From assembly GCF_014199625.1 (NCBI RefSeq), contig NZ_JACHNY010000006.1, forward strand, positions 1 through 64,000: DNA of 64,000 nt, read 5' to 3'. The stretch's first letter is position 1. Every line of letters starts with the position of its first letter. Under the pieces are notes generated by a model, which had not been told where the DNA came from, did no database searches, and saw only the letters and a program-made list of their open reading frames with translations. Shown in pieces: positions 26,367-35,734 of this stretch. The stretch is from Sphingomonas abaci. Lineage in GTDB: Bacteria > Pseudomonadota > Alphaproteobacteria > Sphingomonadales > Sphingomonadaceae. Both the position numbers and the translations under genes were made by a program.

Positions 26367-28130
26367 TCAGGTGAGTTCCAGCATCATGCCGGCCGGAGTC
26401 GCGTTCGCCGCGCCCGGCCGCTGCGGCATCTCGACAGCGAAGCTCTCCGCCTGCCGCGCCAGCCCTTCCACTTCGTGCGAGAGGGTCCGCGCGGCGGCCG
26501 ACGTCTGCTCGACCATCGCCGCATTCTGCTGCGTCGCGCCGTCCATCGCCGTGACGTTGCGCGCGATCTGGCCGATCGCGGTGGCCTGCGCCTGATTGTC
26601 CGCCGCCATCCGGCCGACCAGACCATGCACCAGACCGACATCGCCGGCGATGTCGGACAACGCGCCGTCGACCCGCTGCACCAGATCGACGGCGGATACG
26701 ATCTCGCTCTGGGTGACGGAGAGCTGCGAGCGCGCCCGCTTCGCCTCTTCTTCGGCGCGCATCGCCAGGGCGGAGACGAGGTCGGCGACCACGGCGAAAC
26801 CCCGCCCCGCCTCGCCGGCGCGCCCCGCCTCGACCGCGGCGTTCATCGCCAGCACGCGGGTCTGGAAGGCGATCTTGTCGAGCCCCTCGATCACCATGTC
26901 GATGCCGCGCGCGCTGGCCGAAACCCGCTGCATCGCCGCAACCGCCTCGTCGGCGACGGCGCGGCCATTGCCGACGGTTGCGATCGCGTCGCCGGCCTTG
27001 GTCACCATCTCCTCGGCCGACCGTTCGGACGCGACGACGCGCGCCTCGATCCGGCCGATCTCGGCGGCGGTCGATTCCAGGTTCGCGGCACTCTGCTCGG
27101 TGCGACGCGCCAGGTCCTCGGAGGCGAGCGCGATCTCGCTCGATCCGGTCCGGATCGAGGCTGCGCTCATCCGCACCGATCCGATCAGCCCGCGCAGATG
27201 CGCCAGCCCGGCGTTGAAGTCGCGCCCGACCGCGGCATAGTCGGCGGGGAAGTCGGGCGGGATCTCGCAGGTCAGGTCGCCCTCCGACACCGCGGCGATC
27301 GTCCGCTGCAGGTCGTGCGTCACTCGTGCCTGCGTCGCCGCCTGGACCTGGTCCGCCGCGATCCGCGCCGCGCCGCGAGCCCGGAACACCTCGCAGGCGC
27401 GCGCCATGCGGCCCAGCTCGTCCGCATCCTCGACACCAGGAATGTCGACGGGACGCTCGGCCGCCAGATCCTCCATGGTCCCGGCGAGCCGGTCGATGCG
27501 GTGAACAACGCCGCGCTGCGTCACGCGCTGCGACACCAGCCAGACGATCGCGGCGGCCGCCGCCAGCACCCAGGCGGTGACCGCAGCGCCCCGGTCCACC
27601 GTGCTGATCCACGCGACCTGCACATCGGCCTGCCGGATCTGCTCGTCGATCAGGTCGCTCATCGCCGCCGAGACGGGGTCGATCGTTCCGTACAGCGTGT
27701 CGGTGACGAACCGGTCGAGCGCCGGCCGGTCGCCCCGGCCAAGGATCGCCTCCAGCGTCGCGACATGACGGTCCGCCGCCCGCATCCGCCGCTCGGCGAT
27801 CGCCGCCAGGATCGCCTCATGCCCGCTCGGCCGGGTCGCGGCATAGGCGCGCCAATGCGCGGCGAGCTCGGCCCGGCCATCGCGCACGTGCGCCAGCGAC
27901 TGGGCCATGGTGACGTTGCCGTTGCGCGCCTTGTGCGCCGCGTCGACGATATCGACCGCATATTTATCGGCGACCACCTTCAAGTCGCGCAGGGGCGCGA
28001 TCCGTCCGGTCATCAAGCGTCCGAGCGCCTGCCGGTTGGCGTGAAGCGACAGATGCAGCGTCAGCGTCAATCCGGCGAAGGCCAGCGCCAGCAACGACAG
28101 ACACACAATCAGCTTGGCCCGGATCGTCAT
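26367..28130 (-). CDS. Methyl-accepting chemotaxis protein
   Basis: This 587-residue inner-membrane chemoreceptor has a first helix at about 8-28 and a periplasmic helical sensor of about 155 residues. The second helix lies near 185-205 (TAWVLAAAAAIVWLV), followed by HAMP and the coiled-coil signalling domain. The hairpin tip reads IAFQTRVLAMNAAVEAGRAGEAGRGFAVV when split around residue 440. It departs from the usual tip: Arg replaces Asn in QTN, and the usual GEVRNLA region reads DLVSALA. This could alter CheA/CheW contact. No other che genes are in the window. The ligand is unknown. Confidence 0.9.
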   Translation of the reverse strand: MTIRAKLIVCLSLLALAFAGLTLTLHLSLHANRQALGRLMTGRIAPLRDLKVVADKYAVDIVDAAHKARNGNVTMAQSLAHVRDGRAELAAHWRAYAATRPSGHEAILAAIAERRMRAADRHVATLEAILGRGDRPALDRFVTDTLYGTIDPVSAAMSDLIDEQIRQADVQVAWISTVDRGAAVTAWVLAAAAAIVWLVSQRVTQRGVVHRIDRLAGTMEDLAAERPVDIPGVEDADELGRMARACEVFRARGAARIAADQVQAATQARVTHDLQRTIAAVSEGDLTCEIPPDFPADYAAVGRDFNAGLAHLRGLIGSVRMSAASIRTGSSEIALASEDLARRTEQSAANLESTAAEIGRIEARVVASERSAEEMVTKAGDAIATVGNGRAVADEAVAAMQRVSASARGIDMVIEGLDKIAFQTRVLAMNAAVEAGRAGEAGRGFAVVADLVSALAMRAEEEAKRARSQLSVTQSEIVSAVDLVQRVDGALSDIAGDVGLVHGLVGRMAADNQAQATAIGQIARNVTAMDGATQQNAAMVEQTSAAARTLSHEVEGLARQAESFAVEMPQRPGAANATPAGMMLELT

Positions 28131-28502
28131 CTATACTGGTCCGCCGCATCTTGAGGAGAATGGATGCATCATAGGCGGCGACCAGCGCGACGCGAGCACT
28201 GGAGAGAGGAATATTATACGATCTCCGGCTATCCGGCTGATTATGTTTGCGTCTATATTTTCGCCTGCCGCCGCCGGAATGGTTAGGGCGATGCATGGCG
28301 CACCATCGCCCGCGCGAGGCGCAAACCCGCTATGATGAAGACCATCGTCACCGGGCGGCCCGAGGGAGAATCCCCGCGCCGCCCCCTTTCCCCCCAGCCG
28401 GTGCGCTGCTATCGCGCGCCACACCCCTGCCCTTCGCGCCCCCTGCGGTCCTTGCGCCCGCGTCCCCGGCGCGCTGGGGCATAGACAGGCAGAAGGATCC
28501 TT
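28131..28502. other. Intergenic region between the chemoreceptor and aconitase genes
   Basis: These 372 bases separate divergent genes. The left half, more AT-rich, carries the chemoreceptor promoter candidate at 28213-28218. The right half is GC-rich and leads into acnA, with AGAAGGA just before its ATG. Short frames present here have no support as genes. Confidence 0.5.
28213..28218 (-). promoter_or_regulatory. Candidate -10 box for the chemoreceptor gene
   Basis: On the minus strand the bases read TATAAT, an exact consensus in otherwise GC-rich DNA, about 83 bp upstream of the start. No good -35 match lies at 17 bp, so the promoter is only a candidate. Confidence 0.35.
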
Positions 28503-31190
<2,688 letters not shown>

Positions 31191-31200
31191 GGGGATCATT

Positions 31201-31220
31201 TCGGGCGTTTCGACGCCCGA
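31201..31220 (+). terminator. Hairpin after acnA
   Basis: TCGGGCG and CGCCCGA pair perfectly around a six-base loop, 10 bp after the stop. No U-run follows it directly; the stronger hairpin lies 11 bp further on. Confidence 0.5.
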
Positions 31221-31231
31221 GGTAGCAAGCG

Positions 31232-31267
31232 AAAGGCCGCGATCCTGTGAAGGGTTGCGGCCTTTTC
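31232..31267 (+). terminator. Intrinsic terminator of acnA
   Basis: AAAGGCCGC (31232-31240) pairs with GCGGCCTTT (31257-31265), followed by a short T tract. The A-run before and T-run after the stem could make it work on both strands. Confidence 0.75.
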
Positions 31268-31325
31268 GGTATCGGAATCGACGTTGGTTCAGCGAAGGCG
31301 CGAAGAGGTCGCGTTTCACGTCTCC

Positions 31326-31428
31326 GTTCCCCGGCGAAGGCCAGGCCCCAGTTGGGGACGCTGGTGATGAAGGGCATCGCTCCGTTACATCGACCTTCCC
31401 AACTGGGCCCCGGCCTTCGCCGGGGAAC
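31326..31428. repeat. REP-like inverted repeat element
   Basis: Two imperfect inverted arms of about 32 bp lie at 31326-31358 and 31397-31428, each containing CCCCGGCGAAGGCC. I recall this arm sequence as a common intergenic palindrome in sphingomonad genomes. It separates acnA from the convergent GH43 gene. Only this one pair is present in the window. Confidence 0.65.
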
Positions 31429-31446
31429 AGCTACGTTCGAAACCGC

Positions 31447-32898
31447 TCAAGGCATCTGGAACCGCCACCGCCCGGCATCGCTACGCGGATCGAACGCCGC
31501 GAGCGACACGGTACTGGTACCGATCGCCATCAAGGCGCTGTCCTGCCCCTTGGCGCGAACCTTGGGCGTGATCCGATAGCTGCCATCGGTCAGCTGGTCG
31601 ATCCGCCACAGCTGCGCATCCGCCCCCGTATAGCCCGGTGCCGCCTCCACCTCGCCCGCCGGGGTCGTGGCCAGCACGCGCTGGGTGCCGGTGATGCCGA
31701 TCCGATAATAAGGCGCGCCGAACCAGCCGCCCTTGTCGGGCATCGGCGTCACCGTCCAGCGCTGGTTCGGACGGTTCATATGCGCCGCCAGCTCGACCCG
31801 CGTCGCCCCCGCCGGCCACTGGCCCTCGACGTCCGCCAGCCGCTGATCGGGCAACGGGCTGGTCGGGTCGGTCGGCTTGGCCATGAAACTGGCGCGCACG
31901 TCGAAGGGGATGCGGACGAAATCGACCTTGAGCTGCAGCGCATTGCCGCTCCGCTCGGACTGGATCTCGTAATCGCCGGCGCGCACGTTGCTGCCCGCCA
32001 CCGGCCAGCCGTCGCGCCAGAGCAGGGGCTCGATCGCCAGGACGCTGCGGCCACCGCGGTCGAGGTCGGATTCGTAATGCATCGAGAATTTCTGGGTGTC
32101 GCCGCCCAGGTCGATCAGCCCGAAATGGCCCGGCCCCTGCACCCGGCCATAGGCACCGGCGACCAGCTTGCCGCCGCCCTTCAGCAACGGCTGGCCCATT
32201 GCATCGACATAGGGCCCGAGCACGTTCCGTGACCGGCCGACCCGGATATTGTAGGTCGAATTCGGCCCGTCGCAGCAGGTGCCGTGCGTGCCGAGCAGAT
32301 AATACCAGCCGTCGCGGTGCATCAACGCGGTCGCCTCCATGTCGATGGCGATGTCGACCGGCTGGTTGCCCGCGACGCGCAGGCCCGTCTTGGGGTCGAG
32401 CTCGATGATGCGGATCGAGCCGAAATAGGTGCCGTAGCTCAGCCACAGCCGGCCATCGACATAGAGGAAGGCGGGGTCGATCGCGTCCTGGTTCTCCACC
32501 CCGTCGCTCGCCGCGACGACGCCGACATCGTGATAGCCGAAGTCGCGCGACTGGGGATCGAGCGACTTGGTCCACATGATCTTGACCTGGCTGGCATGGC
32601 CGCCCGACATGCCGCCGCCGCCGACCGCATAGGCGACATAATAGCGGTCGCCGATATGGATGATGTCGGGCGCGACGCCGCCGCCGGGCCGCTCCGCGCC
32701 GCCCCGCCAGGTCCAGCCGTCGTCTGAGATCAGCCCGCCGCCGCGCGTGCCGAAGGTGAACCACTTGCCGTCCGACTCGGTGACGGTTGAGGGATCGTGG
32801 ATGAAGACGTTGCCGGCGAGCTGCGCGGGCGCGGGCGCGGGCGACACGGCGACGAGCGCGGCGGCGCCGGCCGCCAGCAGGGCAAGGGTCCTGGTCAT
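31447..32898 (-). CDS. GH43 arabinanase-like hydrolase with C-terminal ricin-type lectin domain
   Basis: This is a secreted glycosidase, probably cutting arabinan or related plant side chains. A signal peptide covers residues 1-26 (ending PAPAQ). The GH43 propeller starts VFIHDPSTV with catalytic Asp35; QDAIDPAF and DMEATAL supply the other acidic residues. After about residue 340 a beta-trefoil-like domain follows, with QRWTV, QLWRI and RWRF repeats that point to carbohydrate binding. The start at ATG 32898 has GAGGAAG upstream. It is the last gene of a three-gene minus-strand unit with an esterase, 11 bp after the unknown secreted protein. Confidence 0.85.
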   Translation of the reverse strand: MTRTLALLAAGAAALVAVSPAPAPAQLAGNVFIHDPSTVTESDGKWFTFGTRGGGLISDDGWTWRGGAERPGGGVAPDIIHIGDRYYVAYAVGGGGMSGGHASQVKIMWTKSLDPQSRDFGYHDVGVVAASDGVENQDAIDPAFLYVDGRLWLSYGTYFGSIRIIELDPKTGLRVAGNQPVDIAIDMEATALMHRDGWYYLLGTHGTCCDGPNSTYNIRVGRSRNVLGPYVDAMGQPLLKGGGKLVAGAYGRVQGPGHFGLIDLGGDTQKFSMHYESDLDRGGRSVLAIEPLLWRDGWPVAGSNVRAGDYEIQSERSGNALQLKVDFVRIPFDVRASFMAKPTDPTSPLPDQRLADVEGQWPAGATRVELAAHMNRPNQRWTVTPMPDKGGWFGAPYYRIGITGTQRVLATTPAGEVEAAPGYTGADAQLWRIDQLTDGSYRITPKVRAKGQDSALMAIGTSTVSLAAFDPRSDAGRWRFQMP

Positions 32899-32909
32899 GA
32901 CGAGCTTCC

Positions 32910-33608
32910 TCACTTCACGTCGTTGGTGATGTCGCGGATCGGCTGGCCGGCCGCATCGACGAAGCGGATCGCGAAATCGCTGAGGCCAGGCCCGTTGATC
33001 ACCGCGCCGCGCAGCACGTTGCGTCCCTTCTTCAGGGTGATGCGGTCGGACAGGACATCGTCCATCACCATCCGCCGGTCGTCGAACGCCTCGACCGCGA
33101 GATCGCCGTTCAGCCACCAGCGCGACGCCGAGTTGGAGCCGACCGCAAGGCGCACGTCGCGCATCTCGCGCGGGCTGTTCACCACCGTCACCGCCCAGAA
33201 GATCACGCCATATTTGGGTTGGCCGAGCGCCTGGGCGAAGTTGAACAGCTTGACGTCCCAGAGCCGCGAGTCGAGCGCATGCCAGCGCAGCGGCCGGTCG
33301 ACCCGCACCATCTGCCCGTCACGCGGCACGGCGGCGAAGCGACCGGGATAGGTTTGCGGCGACAATGCCTGACGGACATAGGTGCCGGTGAAGACGGCAT
33401 TGGTGGGATTGGGTTTGGCGATCGGCTCGAGCAGCAGCCAGCGCCGGAGAAAGCCGTCCTCGTCCGTCGCGACCGCGCCGCCGGTGGCGGGCTGGAAGAA
33501 ATCGGCGAGCGGCGGCACCGCCGTGGGGCCGGCCGCCGGCGCCTGCGCGGTCGCCGCGACCGGGGTCAGGGCCATGATCAGGCCCGGTAACAAGGCGCGT
33601 CGCTTCAT
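32910..33608 (-). CDS. Secreted protein of unknown function in the polysaccharide operon
   Basis: I do not recognise a family. The 232 residues begin with a signal peptide (LLPGLIMALTPVAATAQA). A domain rich in Trp and beta strands follows: FLRRWLLLEPI, GVIFWAVTVVNSPREM, then RWWLNGDLAVEAFDDRR and LKKGRNVLRG. The last part resembles beta-sandwich modules that accompany glycosidases (sugar-hydrolase accessory domains). No catalytic motif is seen. Its ATG overlaps the esterase stop (ATGA) and the GH43 gene follows, so a role in plant polysaccharide use is likely. Confidence 0.6.
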   Translation of the reverse strand: MKRRALLPGLIMALTPVAATAQAPAAGPTAVPPLADFFQPATGGAVATDEDGFLRRWLLLEPIAKPNPTNAVFTGTYVRQALSPQTYPGRFAAVPRDGQMVRVDRPLRWHALDSRLWDVKLFNFAQALGQPKYGVIFWAVTVVNSPREMRDVRLAVGSNSASRWWLNGDLAVEAFDDRRMVMDDVLSDRITLKKGRNVLRGAVINGPGLSDFAIRFVDAAGQPIRDITNDVK

Positions 33609-34552
33609 CCTGCTGCTCCCGAGGATTGGCCGGTTGGGGCCGAGGGGGTGATGCCGCTGACCGTCAGCCAGCGGGTGAAGGCGTCGAACCAGCCGGGGCT
33701 GGTGGTGCCGGGCTTGCCCAGACCGAAGCCATGGCCGCCGCCCTGGTAGAGGTGGAATTCGACCGGCCGCCCGGCCTGCTGCCAGGAATCGATCAGGCCC
33801 AGGCCTTTGCGCGCGAACAGCGGATCGTCGGCGGCGAGCACCGCGAACAGCGGCGGCGCGGCCTTCGGCACCATCACCGCTTCCATCGAACCATAGATGG
33901 GCGCGATGAAGGCCAGCTTGGTGTCGGGGGCCGACAGGGCCGTGACCATCGTCGTCATCGCGCCGACCGAAAAGCCGATCATGCCAATCCGGTTGGGGGC
34001 GACCTGCCATTCGGCGGCGCGGGCCCGCACCAGCCGGACGGCGGCCCGCGCATCGGCGACCTGGTCGGCCAGTCCCGCCGCCGCCGCGTCCGGGCCGAGC
34101 CGGGTGCGTGGGCGGCCGACGCTGGCGAACATCGCATTCACCGCGCGTTCGAAGCCGGGCAGGTCGGCCGGGGTCGGCTTCAACCGGTATTTGAGGACGA
34201 AGGCGGCGATGCCGCGATCGGCGAGCGCGCGGGCGACCCGCCAGCCCTCATTCTCCATCGACAGCATCAGGAAGCCGCCGCCGGGCGCGACGATCGCCGC
34301 CGCGCCCGTCGCCTTCGCTGGATCGGGTAGCACCGGGGTCAGCGTCGCAACCGACACGTTGCGCGTCATCGCCACGCCATACTGGCGGAACCAGCTTTCC
34401 GCCGGTGCCGTAGCGCTCTGGCCGGGGCCGGTGCCGAGCGGGATCGCCGCCGGCTCGGCGGGCGGGGCCATCACCGTCATCCGCGCGTCCTGCGCCGCCG
34501 CCGGAACGGTCATCGCCGCCAGCACCGCGCCTCCAATCAGGATCCTGGCCAT
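33605..34552 (-). CDS. Secreted alpha/beta-hydrolase esterase
   Basis: This 315-residue hydrolase has a signal peptide (VLAAMTVPAAAQ). The oxyanion region is IVAPGGGFLML, the nucleophile elbow GFSVGAMT and a late His in GGGHGFGLG. It belongs to the acetyl-xylan or feruloyl esterase-like hydrolases often seen with hemicellulases. I started it at MARILIGG (ATG 34552), since the upstream extension is not signal-like. It leads the minus-strand unit esterase / unknown / GH43. The substrate is inferred from context only. Confidence 0.8.
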   Translation of the reverse strand: MARILIGGAVLAAMTVPAAAQDARMTVMAPPAEPAAIPLGTGPGQSATAPAESWFRQYGVAMTRNVSVATLTPVLPDPAKATGAAAIVAPGGGFLMLSMENEGWRVARALADRGIAAFVLKYRLKPTPADLPGFERAVNAMFASVGRPRTRLGPDAAAAGLADQVADARAAVRLVRARAAEWQVAPNRIGMIGFSVGAMTTMVTALSAPDTKLAFIAPIYGSMEAVMVPKAAPPLFAVLAADDPLFARKGLGLIDSWQQAGRPVEFHLYQGGGHGFGLGKPGTTSPGWFDAFTRWLTVSGITPSAPTGQSSGAAG

Positions 34553-34766
34553 CCTCTCATCCTCCCTGTGCCAGGCCGACGCTGTCCCGCGCCGGTCCTG
34601 AGCCGTGGTAGCGCAACCTAGGCATGGTCGCGGCTCGCCGTCAACTTGTCCAACAACAGATGACCCCCGGCCGCCATCCGCATCCGGGGCGCGCATGGCC
34701 GATTGATCGCAATTACCCGTTACCCCGTTGATCCTGAACAGCTTCTCATGCAGGATCAGCCTCAAG

Positions 34767-34784
34767 GGAGCAGCATAATGCTCC
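34767..34784. promoter_or_regulatory. Inverted repeat between the divergent hydrolase genes
   Basis: GGAGCA and TGCTCC flank a six-base AT-rich centre, 25-42 bp before the ATG at 34809. It may be an operator for the divergent esterase genes. No regulator gene is nearby to support it. Confidence 0.3.
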
Positions 34785-34808
34785 GACAATAAATATGGGA
34801 GGGGGCGG

Positions 34809-35696
34809 ATGGCACGTTCCGGCATGACGATCCTGACAGGCGTGTCGCTCTTCGTGAGCGCTACCATGACCATGGCGGCCTACACGCCGATCGAGCGAGG
34901 CAGCGGCCCCCTCCCCGCGCTCTTCGAGGAGCGCGCCACGCTTCCCGATCATGTCGTCTATCGCCCCGCCAAGCCGGGTCCCGCGGCCCTGCCCGTCTAC
35001 ATCTTCGGCAATGGCGGATGCAGCGCCGACGGCACCAGCTCGCGCAACCACCTGCTCGAGATCGCCTCGCACGGCTATCTGGTGATCGCCTCGGGCACCA
35101 TCCCCAAGGCCCAGCCGAAGGCCGGCGCGGCCGGCGGCCCACTCCAGGCGCAGACCGCGACGCATCTGTTGACCGACGCGATCGACTGGGCGGCGCGGGA
35201 GAATGTCCGGCCGGGCAGCCCCTTGCGGGGCCGCATCGCCACGGACCGCATCGCGGTGTCCGGCTGGAGCTGCGGCGGCCTCCAGGCGCTGGCGGTCGGG
35301 TCCGACCCGCGCGTCCGCACGGTGGTGGCGATGAACACCGGCTTCTTCAATGACGGCCAGAGTCCGATCCCCGGCATCGTCTCCGACAAGGCGCTGCTCG
35401 GCCGGCTCCACACGCCGGTCCTCTACGTACTGGGCGGGCCGGACGACATCGCCCATGCCAATGGCAGCGACGATTTTCGCCGGCTGCGGAGCGTGCCCGC
35501 CGCCCTGGTCGACATCCCGGTCGGCCATGGCGGCACGTACATGCAGCCGCATGGCGGGCTGGCGGCGGAGGTCGTGACCCAGTGGCTCGACTGGCAGTTG
35601 AAGGGCGACGCCAGCGCCCGCGCCCGCTTCGCCGGCCCGGACTGCGGCTGGTGCGGCGACCGGCGCCTGACGATCACCCGCAACGCCGCGCTGTGA
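34809..35696 (+). CDS. Secreted alpha/beta-hydrolase
   Basis: This 295-residue hydrolase has an N-terminal signal segment (ILTGVSLFVSATMTMAA). It has the nucleophile elbow SGWSCGGLQA, an acidic residue in GGPDDIAHA and a catalytic His in VGHGGTY. A Cys pair near the end (DCGWCGD) may form a disulfide. GGGAGGGGG just upstream supports the ATG. It stands 38 bp before the GH9 gene and probably forms an operon with it. The substrate is unknown; context suggests plant-wall esters. Confidence 0.8.
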   Translation: MARSGMTILTGVSLFVSATMTMAAYTPIERGSGPLPALFEERATLPDHVVYRPAKPGPAALPVYIFGNGGCSADGTSSRNHLLEIASHGYLVIASGTIPKAQPKAGAAGGPLQAQTATHLLTDAIDWAARENVRPGSPLRGRIATDRIAVSGWSCGGLQALAVGSDPRVRTVVAMNTGFFNDGQSPIPGIVSDKALLGRLHTPVLYVLGGPDDIAHANGSDDFRRLRSVPAALVDIPVGHGGTYMQPHGGLAAEVVTQWLDWQLKGDASARARFAGPDCGWCGDRRLTITRNAAL

Positions 35697-35734
35697 CCCG
35701 CCCTCCCCATCTTCGCGCCTTCAGGAGAATGTCC

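Noticed and set aside
34553..34808. Riboswitch in the divergent hydrolase promoter region
   Set aside because: Only a simple inverted repeat is visible; no conserved riboswitch core could be recognised.
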